A stretch of DNA of 46,153 nt from Syntrophorhabdaceae bacterium (GTDB lineage Bacteria > Desulfobacterota > Deferrimicrobia > Deferrimicrobiales > Deferrimicrobiaceae), in contig WRHP01000010.1 in assembly GCA_009783195.1 (NCBI GenBank), positions 1 through 46,153 on the forward strand, written 5' to 3'. Each line of letters starts with the position of its first letter. Position 1 is the first letter of the stretch. The notes below the pieces were generated by a model. That model searched no databases. It was not told the DNA's origin and worked only from the letters and a program-made list of their open reading frames with translations. Positions 1-7,826 of this stretch are shown here, one piece after another. The translations under genes were made by a program, and so were the position numbers.

Positions 1-948
1 GGCGTCCGGAGCGATCACGCGCTCCGCGGACGAATGGCTGATGTCCCTTTCATGCCACAAAGCCACATTCTCCATCGCGGTGACCGCATAGCCTCTCAGA
101 AGACGCGAAAGCCCGCAAAGGTTCTCGGAAAAAACGGGGTTTCGCTTATGAGGCATCGCGGATGAGCCTTTCTGTCCCTCGGAAAAGAACTCCTCGGCCT
201 CCAAAACCTCGGTCCGCTGAAGATGACGCACCTCGGTGGCAAACGTCTCAATGGAACATCCGACGATAGCTATCGCGGCAAAAACTTCGGCGTGGCGGTC
301 TCGCTGTATCACCTGAGTCGAAGCGGGCGCGGGGGAAAGCCTGAGTTTGCGGCAGACATGCTCTTCGACAAAAGGATCAATATTGGCGAAGGTGCCCACC
401 GCCCCGGACAGTTTGCCGACAGAGATAACATCCCGCGCGCGTTTGAGGCGCGCAATGCCGCGACGGATCTCGTCGGCCCACAAAGCCATTTTCCATCCGA
501 ACGTAACCGGCTCCGCATGGATGCCGTGAGTCCGTCCGATCATCACCGTGCCGCTATATTTAAACGCCAGTTTTTTCAAAACCTCGAATACTTCTTCCGA
601 CTCGCGGATCAAAAGCGAAAGCGCCTGCCGCATCTGAACCGCAAAGGACGTGTCGAGCACGTCAGAGCTGGTCATCCCGACATGAAGAAACCGGGAATCC
701 TCTCCGATATGCTCGGCCACAGAGGTGAGAAAGGCTATTACATCGTGTTTTACTTTCTTTTCTATTTCGTTGATCCGGGCCGTATCGAAAGCGGCCTTGC
801 GGCGTACCCGCGTCAACGCCTCCTTCGGAATCCAGCCCTTGCTAACCATCGCCTCCATTGCGAGGATCTCGATATCTAGCCAGATTCGATACCGGTTCTC
901 GTCCTGCCATACAGCCGCCATTTCGGGACGCGTGTACCGTTCGATCAC
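1..948 (-). CDS. purB: Adenylosuccinate lyase (C-terminal part outside window)
   Basis: Adenylosuccinate lyase catalyses two fumarate-releasing steps of purine synthesis (SAICAR to AICAR, adenylosuccinate to AMP) in the cytosol. The window holds the first 316 codons, open to base 1. Visible family features are the N-terminal IERYTRPEM segment, HDVIAF near residue 68, TSSDVLDT near 93-100, GRTHG near 140 and the fumarase/aspartase signature SSAMPHKRNP near 260, which carries the mobile catalytic serine loop. The family is usually about 430 residues, so roughly the last 115 are missing. I place the start at GTG (948-946) behind a GGGGGA ribosome binding site; no ATG fits. It lies 12 bp downstream of dut and looks like the last visible gene of the rpsO-pnp-M16-dut unit. 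Confidence 0.95.
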   Translation of the reverse strand, partial: MIERYTRPEMAAVWQDENRYRIWLDIEILAMEAMVSKGWIPKEALTRVRRKAAFDTARINEIEKKVKHDVIAFLTSVAEHIGEDSRFLHVGMTSSDVLDTSFAVQMRQALSLLIRESEEVFEVLKKLAFKYSGTVMIGRTHGIHAEPVTFGWKMALWADEIRRGIARLKRARDVISVGKLSGAVGTFANIDPFVEEHVCRKLRLSPAPASTQVIQRDRHAEVFAAIAIVGCSIETFATEVRHLQRTEVLEAEEFFSEGQKGSSAMPHKRNPVFSENLCGLSRLLRGYAVTAMENVALWHERDISHSSAERVIAPDA

Positions 949-960
949 AATGCTTCCCCC

Positions 961-1416
961 TTACCTTCCCGTATGTCCAAATCCGCCCGTTCCGCGGGCG
1001 GTCACATCCAGTTCCGTCGTTACTTCGAGACGCGCCGAAAGGACCGAGGAAAACACGATCTGGGCGATACGGTCGCCCCGCCGGACATGGAACGGCTTCT
1101 CCCCCAAATTGGCCAGTATCACCCGGATCTCCCCCCGATAATCGGCGTCGATCGTCCCGGGGCTGTTCAGGCAGGTTACGCCGTGGTTGATCGCGAGACC
1201 GCTGCGAGGCCGCACCTGCCCTTCAACGCCCGGCGGTATCGACAGCGCCACGCCTGTCGGAACAAGCGCCCTCCCCATCGGAGGAATGACAATCTCGGCA
1301 TCCACCAGAGCCTTCAGGTCCATCCCGGCGGCGCCTTCCGTCCGATATTCCGGAAGAAACTCCTTGTCGTCGCAAAGCAACGCGACGCGCACCTCACAGT
1401 TTCGTCCGCCGCTCAA
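961..1416 (-). CDS. dut: Deoxyuridine 5'-triphosphate nucleotidohydrolase (dUTPase)
   Basis: Trimeric dUTPase that hydrolyses dUTP to dUMP and pyrophosphate, keeping uracil out of DNA and feeding thymidylate synthesis. All five family motifs are visible in 151 residues: AAGMDL (29-34), RPRSGLA (69-75), the [13 protein letters not shown] block (84-96) with the catalytic aspartate, RGDRIAQ (113-119) and the glycine-rich C-terminal arm [10 protein letters not shown] (141-150). The start is TTG at 1416, overlapping the TGA of the upstream protease gene by 4 bp, with GAGAGG about 10 bases upstream. The overlap suggests translational coupling. A family 4 uracil-DNA glycosylase in the same window (28687-29352) serves the same goal. 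Confidence 0.96.
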   Translation of the reverse strand: MSGGRNCEVRVALLCDDKEFLPEYRTEGAAGMDLKALVDAEIVIPPMGRALVPTGVALSIPPGVEGQVRPRSGLAINHGVTCLNSPGTIDADYRGEIRVILANLGEKPFHVRRGDRIAQIVFSSVLSARLEVTTELDVTARGTGGFGHTGR

Positions 1417-2657
1417 AACGCCAGATCCTCTCTTGGCAGATCACCCATCGCCGCAAGCGTAAACCGGTCCCTGCGCAGCACCTCTCCGGCCAGTTCCCGG
1501 ACCTGATCAGGCCGAACCGCGTCCACAAGCGCAAGAATCTCCTCCGGAGGCTCCAGCCGGTCGAGGAACATCTCGTTCATAGCAAGGTTTGACATTCTAA
1601 ACATTGTGCTTTCAAGAGAAAGAAGAGTATTCCCCTTTATCAATTCCTTTGCAAAGGACACTTCTTCGTCGGAGATTCCGCCATCCCGCATCGAGTCGAT
1701 TATCTTTCCGACAACATCGATTACTTCCTCCACATGCTCCTTTGCCGTGCCCGCGTAGACCTCCAGAACACCGGCATCGGCGTAGGCGGATATGGAAGAG
1801 CCGACTGAATACGCAAGCCCCAGTTCCTCGCGCACCTGATGGAACAGGCGGCTGGAAGAACTGCCGCCCAGCAGGGCGTTGATAACATCCATTGCGAAAA
1901 TCTGTTCGCTCTTGCGTGAGACAGCGGGCGCGCCAAAGCACAAGTGCGCCTGTTCGAGTCGCTTTCTTTTAAGGAATGATCCACTGACCGGCTTCGGAGG
2001 CGGAACAACATCAAGCGGCTCACCGAGTTTCATCGACCCCAACGCCTCCCCGATAGCGTCAACCACGGCATTGTGCGCAAGATTCCCCACTATCGTAACC
2101 ACAATGCCGCGCCGGCGAAAGCGGTCCGTAAAGTACCCAGCCACCTTTTTCCGGTCAAATCGCCCGACGCTTTTCGCCGTCCCCTGGACCGGATAGCCAA
2201 GAGAATGCCCTCCCCAGTAAGAAAGATTGAAGAAATCGTTCAAAAACTCTTCCGGGGTATCGTCAACCATGAGAATTTCCTGCAAAACAACGCTCTTTTC
2301 GCGGGAAAGCTCTGTTTCGTCAAACATCGAGTTTTGGTAGATGTCGGAAAGCAGATCAACTATTAAAGGAAAATCTTTTTCGAGCCCTTTTGCGTAAAAA
2401 TAGGTGAACTCACGGGAAGTGCAAGCGTTCATCGTGCCCCCGACCGACTCGATAGCGCGTGAAAGGTCGATCGCCTGCCTGCTTGCGGTTCCTTTGAAGA
2501 GCATATGCTCTATAAAGTGAACTATGCCGTTTTCCGCGGGTCTTTCCGCACGGGACCCCACGGGAACCCAAACCCCGGCTGTTACAGATCGCAAGTAAGG
2601 CACTCGCTCCGAGACAATCGAGATTCCGTTGCCTATAACCGTCCTCTCAACCGTCAT
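1413..2657 (-). CDS. M16 family zinc metalloprotease (processing-peptidase-like)
   Basis: Insulinase/processing-peptidase type protein of 414 residues. The inverted zinc motif HFIEH is at residues 47-51, and the third metal-ligand glutamate (VVLQE, E127) follows 76 residues after the second histidine, the standard spacing, so the active half is intact. The second M16 half, with an R-Y-like GLAYSVGSS segment near 290, is also present, giving the usual single-chain two-domain form. It starts at ATG 2657, 14 bp after pnp. The same order (pnp, M16 protease, dut nearby) is seen in Bacillus, where the relative is ymxG/mlpA, and in many deltaproteobacteria. Its natural substrate is not evident from the sequence. 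There is no signal peptide, so it probably acts in the cytosol. Confidence 0.9.
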   Translation of the reverse strand: MTVERTVIGNGISIVSERVPYLRSVTAGVWVPVGSRAERPAENGIVHFIEHMLFKGTASRQAIDLSRAIESVGGTMNACTSREFTYFYAKGLEKDFPLIVDLLSDIYQNSMFDETELSREKSVVLQEILMVDDTPEEFLNDFFNLSYWGGHSLGYPVQGTAKSVGRFDRKKVAGYFTDRFRRRGIVVTIVGNLAHNAVVDAIGEALGSMKLGEPLDVVPPPKPVSGSFLKRKRLEQAHLCFGAPAVSRKSEQIFAMDVINALLGGSSSSRLFHQVREELGLAYSVGSSISAYADAGVLEVYAGTAKEHVEEVIDVVGKIIDSMRDGGISDEEVSFAKELIKGNTLLSLESTMFRMSNLAMNEMFLDRLEPPEEILALVDAVRPDQVRELAGEVLRRDRFTLAAMGDLPREDLAF

Positions 2658-2671
2658 CGGCTTGCCGCCGA

Positions 2672-4855
2672 CTACCTTCTGCCTCTGGGCCCCCGCCCCC
2701 GGTCTCGCTCCTTGTCTTTGCCGGAATTCTTCTCTTTATCGAAGCCGGGAGGAGGTTCAGTCGCGGGTTTGAAGCGCCCTTCTTCCTCGAACTCCTTGTG
2801 AGAAAGCCGGATTTTGCCGTCACGGTCGATCTCGATAACACGGACGGTAACCTCGTCCCCCTCATTGAAGCATTCGGACGCGTTGACGCGGAGCTTCGAT
2901 ATCTGCGATACGTGAAGCAACCCGTCGGTTCCCGGAAAGATCTCGACAAACACGCCGAAATCCATGATCTTGCGGACACGCCCCTGATAAACCTTACCCG
3001 CCTCTGGAACCTGCGCTATCCCCTCGATGATACCGATAGCCGCGCGCGCCGAGTCAGCGTCGATTGCCGCGATCTTCACCGTGCCGTCGTCGGCAATGTC
3101 TATCTTGACGCCTGTCTGTTCCTGGATACTGCGGATGATTTTGCCTCCCGGACCGATGATCTCGCGGATCTTGTCGGGTTTGACCATCATCACGTAAATC
3201 CGAGGAGCAAACGGAGAAAGCTCCGGGCGGTGCTCGGATATAGCCTCGTTCATCTTTTCGAGGATGAACAGTCTGCCTTCGCGCGCCTGCCGCAGGGCCG
3301 TAATCATGATATCGCGGTCAACACCACCGATCTTGATGTCCATCTGTATGGCGGTAACTCCGTTCGCGGTGCCCGCCACCTTGAAATCCATATCTCCGAG
3401 GTGATCCTCGTCGCCAATGATGTCTGAAAGGACAACGCACTGCTCGCCTTCCTTGATAAGCCCCATAGCAATGCCGGAGACAGCGCCGCTAACCGGGATT
3501 CCAGCGTCCATCATCGCCAAAGAAGAGCCGCACACCGTCGCCATTGAAGATGAACCGTTAGATTCGAGTACTTCTGAAACCATACGAACGGTATAAGGAA
3601 AATCGGCCGCCTGCGGAAGCACTTTGGACACCGCCCGTTCGGCAAGCGCGCCGTGCCCGATCTCGCGGCGGCCCGGTGAACGCAGCATTTTGACTTCACC
3701 GACGCTATATGGCGGGAAATTGTAGTGAAGCATGAACGCTTTGGTTGTGTCGCCTGTGAGGGAGTCGATCCGCTGCTCGTCCTGCTTTGTCCCAAGCGTC
3801 GCCACGGCCAGCACCTGTGTTTCTCCACGGGTGAACACAGCGGAGCCGTGCGTTCTGGGCAGCACTCCAATCTCGCATGAGATATTCCGGACATCAGAAA
3901 GACCGCGGTTGTCGATTCGCACCCGGTCGCGCAGAATTTTGCCCCGCACGACATTCTTTTCGAGTTTTTTAAAAGCGCCCGCGATCAAAACCGCTTTTTC
4001 GAGGCGTTCTTCTTCTGTAAACGCGCCGCGGACAGCCTCGGCTATCTCTTCGACTTTGCGGTGCCGTTCCTGTTTCGCGGTAATAGAGTACGCCTCCGCC
4101 AGCGGATCGGCAGCGACAAACCTGACGCGCTCTATCTCGTCGGAAGAGAGTTCCTGCTTCTCGAAAACCCGCTTCTCCTTACCTATCTCCCGCGCCATCT
4201 TTTCCTGGAGATCCAGTATGGGAACAAGAGACTGGTGAGCGTAAAAAATGGCGTCAAGCGCCTCTTCCTCGGGCACTTCGTTTGCCTCTCCTTCGACCAT
4301 AAGGATCGCGTCGCGGCTGCCGGCTACAACGATGTTCATGTCGCAGCGATCAAAGTCGGAAAGAAGAGGGTTGATGACCAGTTCTCCGTCGATTCGGCCG
4401 ACCCGGACGCCGGCAATCGGCCCGTTAAAAGGAATATCCGATATGGAAAGCGCGGCCGAAGCGCCGATCATTGCGAGAATTCCCGTGTCGTTATTCTTGT
4501 CCGAGGACAGGACGGTCGCAATGACCTGGATCTCGTTGTGGAAACCTTCGGGAAAGAGCGGGCGTATCGGACGGTCGATCAGCCGGGAGGTAAGCACCTC
4601 ATACTCGGAAAGTTTCCCCTCGCGCTTGAAGAACCCGCCGGGGATCTTCCCCACGGCGAAGGCTTTCTCGACGTAGTCCACGGTCAGAGGGAGAAAATCA
4701 ATCCCAGGCCTTGGAGTATCCATTGCGCACACGGTGACAAGAACGACAGATTCTCCGTATGTCACCAACGCGGAGCCGCCTGCCTGCTTTGCCCAACGCC
4801 CTGTCTCTACATATAACGTCCGACCGGAGATTTCCGCTTCGTACACGTTTACCAC
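2672..4855 (-). CDS. pnp: Polyribonucleotide nucleotidyltransferase (PNPase)
   Basis: Phosphorolytic 3'-5' exoribonuclease of mRNA decay, normally a homotrimer. In 727 residues it shows a first RNase PH domain (about 10-145), an all-helical linker, the second RNase PH domain (about 325-460), a KH domain with the loop GPGGK near 565, an S1 domain starting at GKVYQGRVRKIMDFGVF near 622, and a charged Arg/Lys/Glu-rich tail. The length is typical. I take GTG at 4855 as start, with AAGGGA 10 bases upstream; a second GTG three codons later is the alternative. The 83-base spacer after rpsO carries a stable hairpin (separate entry), like the processed leader used for PNPase autoregulation in enterobacteria. 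Confidence 0.97.
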   Translation of the reverse strand: MVNVYEAEISGRTLYVETGRWAKQAGGSALVTYGESVVLVTVCAMDTPRPGIDFLPLTVDYVEKAFAVGKIPGGFFKREGKLSEYEVLTSRLIDRPIRPLFPEGFHNEIQVIATVLSSDKNNDTGILAMIGASAALSISDIPFNGPIAGVRVGRIDGELVINPLLSDFDRCDMNIVVAGSRDAILMVEGEANEVPEEEALDAIFYAHQSLVPILDLQEKMAREIGKEKRVFEKQELSSDEIERVRFVAADPLAEAYSITAKQERHRKVEEIAEAVRGAFTEEERLEKAVLIAGAFKKLEKNVVRGKILRDRVRIDNRGLSDVRNISCEIGVLPRTHGSAVFTRGETQVLAVATLGTKQDEQRIDSLTGDTTKAFMLHYNFPPYSVGEVKMLRSPGRREIGHGALAERAVSKVLPQAADFPYTVRMVSEVLESNGSSSMATVCGSSLAMMDAGIPVSGAVSGIAMGLIKEGEQCVVLSDIIGDEDHLGDMDFKVAGTANGVTAIQMDIKIGGVDRDIMITALRQAREGRLFILEKMNEAISEHRPELSPFAPRIYVMMVKPDKIREIIGPGGKIIRSIQEQTGVKIDIADDGTVKIAAIDADSARAAIGIIEGIAQVPEAGKVYQGRVRKIMDFGVFVEIFPGTDGLLHVSQISKLRVNASECFNEGDEVTVRVIEIDRDGKIRLSHKEFEEEGRFKPATEPPPGFDKEKNSGKDKERDRGRGPRGRR

Positions 4856-4877
4856 TGTTTTCTATTCCCTTCTGGCT

Positions 4878-4901
4878 GCGGCTTTCCTTAAGAAAAGCCG
4901 C
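4878..4901 (-). promoter_or_regulatory. Hairpin in the rpsO-pnp spacer (possible pnp leader control element)
   Basis: An 8-bp perfect stem (4878-4885 with 4894-4901) encloses an 8-base loop containing the palindrome CTTAAG. On the minus strand no U-run follows, so this is not a classical terminator. It sits between the S15 stop and the PNPase start. In E. coli the same spacer forms an RNase III-cleaved hairpin through which PNPase represses itself; a similar role here is inferred from position only. Confidence 0.5.
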
Positions 4902-4938
4902 GTTATGAAGTTGTCGGAGGTATCGAAATCGTTCGAGG

Positions 4939-5208
4939 CTACTTGCGCAGTCCGAGAGACTCAACCACGGTTTTATACCGCAGCGATTCTTTGGCTTTAA
5001 GATAATCCAGGAGACGTCGGCGTTGTCCGACCAATTTCAGCAGCCCTCTCCGGGAGCCGAAATCCTTGCTGTGGGTCTTCAGATGATCGGTAATCATGTT
5101 AATCCGCTCGGTTAAAAGCGCGATCTGAACCTCTGGAGACCCTGTGTCAGCCTCGTGAACCCGGAACTTGCCGATAATGCCCTTCTTTTTTTCTGTTGCC
5201 AGACTCAT
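4939..5208 (-). CDS. rpsO: 30S ribosomal protein S15
   Basis: Primary 16S rRNA-binding protein of the small-subunit platform. The 89-residue length and the sequence are typical, with [15 protein letters not shown] (22-36) and the [20 protein letters not shown] segment that contacts rRNA. It starts at ATG 5208 behind GAAGGG with 8 bases of spacing. It has its own promoter-like sequence in the gap after truB and is followed by pnp, the conserved rpsO-pnp pair. S15 represses its own translation in several bacteria through leader structures; the leader here is only about 45 bases and I cannot assign a fold. Confidence 0.98.
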   Translation of the reverse strand: MSLATEKKKGIIGKFRVHEADTGSPEVQIALLTERINMITDHLKTHSKDFGSRRGLLKLVGQRRRLLDYLKAKESLRYKTVVESLGLRK

Positions 5209-5253
5209 GACTTACGCCCTTCCCCTTTCGCGGAAATACTACCGGTTTTATTA

Positions 5254-5290
5254 GACATTTTTATATAACACATCCCAAAACGGATGTAAA
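5254..5290 (-). promoter_or_regulatory. Predicted sigma-70-type promoter for rpsO-pnp
   Basis: On the minus strand TTTACA (5290-5285, 5 of 6 to the -35 consensus) is followed after exactly 17 bases by TATATA (5267-5262), with an overlapping TATAAA at 5265-5260. The expected start is near 5254. The -35 box begins directly after the truB stop codon, so this promoter separates rpsO-pnp from the upstream ribosome-maturation operon. Confidence 0.5.
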
Positions 5291-6181
5291 TCAGATGCCC
5301 CTAAGGATCTTCCAGAGACCTGACGGCTCCCGCCCCACAATAGCCAGCGGATGTCTTTTGTCCGTAACCAGCAGCGCAGTGCCGGAGCGTTCTCCGGCGA
5401 CATGCCCCGCAAGCCATGAGCCCGCAAGCCGCCCATTTCGGACAGCGGCCACCGAGTCTGGCGGCACCACCCATGACGGCATCCGGCAAAGCGCGTCCGG
5501 GATCGGAATCACCCGTTCCTGCGCGCGGCCCGCCTCGGCCAGTTCCTGGAGAACATCAAGAGTAACCGCCTGATCGACTCCAAGACCTCCAACCCTTAGC
5601 CTCCTCAAGGAAGCAAGCGTCATAGGCACACCAAACCTGCTCCCAAGATCGCGCGAAAGCGCCCTTACATAGAACCCTTTCGAGCAGGAAATAAAAACCC
5701 TGAATCCCGCCTCGTTCCAGCAAAGCAAACGCGCCTCAAAAACCGTAACCCGTCTTGGGGCCAACGGCACACTCTCTCCCCGGCGCGCAAGTTTGTAGGA
5801 GCGTACCCCTCCCACTTTCACGGCGGAATATGACGGAGGAATCTGAGGGAAAGTGCCTACCAACTCCTCAAGAGCGGCGGCCACTTCGCGCTCTTGCGCC
5901 CACGCTCCGGGGCGCGTCTCAACAGGCTTTCCTTCGGCATCTCCCGTATCGGTAGAAATGCCAAAAGAAAAACCCGCTTCGTACTCCTTTTCATCTTCCG
6001 AAAGATATCCCGCGATCTTTGTGGCGGGTCCCACGCATATCGGAAGCACGCCGGTAGCCGCCGGATCAAGCGTCCCGGCGTGGCCGCACTTTTTTTCGCG
6101 AAGAATCCTGCCGGTTGCCCGGACCGCGTCGAACGAAGTGATTCCGCCCGGCTTGTCTAGGACGATCACGCCGTTAATCAC
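5291..6181 (-). CDS. truB: tRNA pseudouridine-55 synthase
   Basis: Makes the universally conserved pseudouridine at position 55 in the T loop of tRNAs. The 296 residues begin with the family motif NGVIVLDKPGGITSFD (3-18), and the catalytic aspartate lies in GHAGTLDPAATG (D39). The KEYEAGFSFGISTDTGD strand, a later YSAVKVGGVRSYKLAR block and a C-terminal PUA-like part are present. The start is GTG at 6181, overlapping the TGA of nrnA by 4 bp. It is part of the rimP-to-truB maturation cluster. Confidence 0.96.
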   Translation of the reverse strand: MINGVIVLDKPGGITSFDAVRATGRILREKKCGHAGTLDPAATGVLPICVGPATKIAGYLSEDEKEYEAGFSFGISTDTGDAEGKPVETRPGAWAQEREVAAALEELVGTFPQIPPSYSAVKVGGVRSYKLARRGESVPLAPRRVTVFEARLLCWNEAGFRVFISCSKGFYVRALSRDLGSRFGVPMTLASLRRLRVGGLGVDQAVTLDVLQELAEAGRAQERVIPIPDALCRMPSWVVPPDSVAAVRNGRLAGSWLAGHVAGERSGTALLVTDKRHPLAIVGREPSGLWKILRGI

Positions 6182-7140
6182 GAAAGCACAGTCTCGATCG
6201 CCTCAAATATTTGCCTTTTCACTTCTTCGAGCGCGCCCGAAACGGTGCAGCCGGCAGCATTTCGGTGTCCGCCGCCGCCAAATCTGGCAGCCACCCCGGA
6301 AACATCTATCCGGCCTTTTGAGCGAAAGCTTATACGGACCTCCCCGCCGCCCTCTTCCCGAAAAGACACCGCCACTTCGGTTCCCAATATCGAGCGCGGG
6401 TAATTGATGAAACCTTCCAGGTCATCCTTGTTCGCTTCGAATTCATCGAGATCGGCGCGCAACGTAGTAATGGCGGCCACTCTTCCACCGAGAACAGTTT
6501 CAAGAGAAGAAAGCACGCGCCCAAGGAGGCGAAGCCGGTTATAGCTTTGGGTCTCGTACACCTGTTCCGATACCGCCCAGGGATTGACCCCAAGCCTGAT
6601 CATTTCCCCCGCCACGCAAAACGCCTCCTGCGAGGAGTTTCCGTAGCGAAACGATCCGGTGTCTGTAAGGATTGCAGTATAGACATTCTTCGCGATGTCG
6701 CGGTCGATCTCTACGCCCAAAGCAACCAGCACTTTATATACAAGAAGCCCGGCGGCCGCGGCATCCGAATCTATCAGGGCCAACGGCCCCAGATCTTCGC
6801 TGGTCTGATGGTGATCGATGATAACCCTCACGCGCGGCTTCAGAAGCTCCCCGGCTATCTTTCCGGTGCGCCCAACAGAGTTGCAATCGACCAACACCGC
6901 GACATCGTACTTCGACCCGTCTTCCGCAAACACCACGGTATCCGTCCCTGAAAGGAACAGCAGGTTCCGTGGAACCGGGTCGGCGTTAAGGATCGTCACC
7001 GTCTTGCCCATTTTTCGCAACGCAAGCGCAAGCGCAAGTTCGGACCCGATGGCGTCGCCCTCCGGGTTTTCGTGACAAGAGACGAGAAAGCGGTCGTATT
7101 CCCTAAGTACGCCGCATATGGCAGAAATATCGCCCCGCAC
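6178..7140 (-). CDS. nrnA: DHH/DHHA1 phosphoesterase, NrnA-type oligoribonuclease/pAp phosphatase
   Basis: Bifunctional nano-RNase that degrades 2-5 nucleotide RNAs left by PNPase and RNase R; many members also dephosphorylate pAp. In 320 residues it shows motif I HENPEGDAIGS (23-33), the DCNS metal site (85-88), DHH (109-111) and the DHHA1 substrate loop GGGGHRNAAG (288-297). Motif I has Glu where many members have Asp (NPDGDA), a conservative change. The start is GTG 7140 with GAGGAG 11 bases upstream, 5 bp after rbfA. It is translationally coupled to truB. No Orn-type oligoribonuclease is in the window, so this may be the main small-RNA scavenger. Confidence 0.93.
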   Translation of the reverse strand: MRGDISAICGVLREYDRFLVSCHENPEGDAIGSELALALALRKMGKTVTILNADPVPRNLLFLSGTDTVVFAEDGSKYDVAVLVDCNSVGRTGKIAGELLKPRVRVIIDHHQTSEDLGPLALIDSDAAAAGLLVYKVLVALGVEIDRDIAKNVYTAILTDTGSFRYGNSSQEAFCVAGEMIRLGVNPWAVSEQVYETQSYNRLRLLGRVLSSLETVLGGRVAAITTLRADLDEFEANKDDLEGFINYPRSILGTEVAVSFREEGGGEVRISFRSKGRIDVSGVAARFGGGGHRNAAGCTVSGALEEVKRQIFEAIETVLS

Positions 7141-7145
7141 CGTTA

Positions 7146-7505
7146 TCAGGTCTCCTCGTCCTTTTGAACTTCCTTTAAAAGGGAATCTATGCGAGCGCCG
7201 CGTTCGTACGACTCATCATAATGAAAGCGCAAAGAAGGCGCGCTGCGCAAACCCAGGACCGCCCCGAGTTCACGCCGCAGGAACCCTTCGGCGCGCCGCA
7301 GCGCCACTACAACCTCTTTTCGTTCCGACGCGTCAACGAAAGCCGTGTAGTTCACATGAGATATTTTCAGATCAGGGGTAATGGTGACATCCGTGATGGT
7401 GACAGACGCAAGCCTCGGATCGCTAACCTTCCTCTGCAGAAGGATCGACAGCTCTTCGCGTATTCTTTCCGCCACGCGCGCCGGGCGGTCGCTTCTTCCT
7501 CTCAT
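7146..7505 (-). CDS. rbfA: Ribosome-binding factor A
   Basis: Late 30S maturation factor with a KH-like fold that binds near helix 1 and the 3' end of 16S rRNA. The family pattern is clear: RPARVAERIREELS, then DPRLASVTITDVTITPDLKI, and the Y-x-A-F-V strand. I choose ATG 7505, four bases after the upstream gene's stop, because the relatives begin with a short basic stretch. AAGGAG lies about 15 bases upstream, inside the preceding gene. An in-frame ATG at 7544 would add 13 residues and overlap that gene by 35 bases. Length is 119 residues. Confidence 0.95.
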   Translation of the reverse strand: MRGRSDRPARVAERIREELSILLQRKVSDPRLASVTITDVTITPDLKISHVNYTAFVDASERKEVVVALRRAEGFLRRELGAVLGLRSAPSLRFHYDESYERGARIDSLLKEVQKDEET

Positions 7506-7509
7506 TTTT

Positions 7510-7812
7510 TTAAGCTTCCGCTCCTTCGGGCCGGAAGAATTCAATGCTTTGGCAAATCAGCTCTATCTCTCCATCCCCGCCGACGCCATCAACGATCCGG
7601 TCAAACATTGATTGCGCAAGCCTCGTATCGGTTGTCACCAAAGCTACGCCTACCATGCCTCTTTGCCATAGATCCTGGCACGCCACTTCCGCCACGGAAA
7701 CCGGGTATCCAGCCCGAATCCTCGCCATAAGCCCGGAGAGACGCCTCCGCTTGTCTTTCAAAGACCTGGCCTCAGGAAACATGAGGTCCATAGTAAGCGC
7801 CGCCACTACCAA
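7510..7812 (-). CDS. ylxP: DUF503 family protein (YlxP-like)
   Basis: A 100-residue member of DUF503, which sits between infB and rbfA in many bacteria and has been linked to ribosome biogenesis, although its biochemical function is not established. The conserved ARSLKDKRRRLSGLMARIR helix and the later ALVTTDTRLAQSMFDRIVD helix are visible. The start is TTG 7812, six bases after a GGGAG ribosome binding site and 14 bases after the infB stop; this matches the family's short hydrophobic first strand (MVVAALTMDL). Longer reading into infB is possible but gives no family similarity. It is coupled to rbfA with a 4-base gap. Confidence 0.88.
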   Translation of the reverse strand: MVVAALTMDLMFPEARSLKDKRRRLSGLMARIRAGYPVSVAEVACQDLWQRGMVGVALVTTDTRLAQSMFDRIVDGVGGDGEIELICQSIEFFRPEGAEA

Positions 7813-7826
7813 GAAAAGCTCCCAGC

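Noticed and set aside
6178-7140. Glu instead of Asp in motif I of NrnA (NPEGDA)
   Set aside because: A conservative change that I recall in other members of the family; all other metal ligands are present, so loss of function is not indicated.
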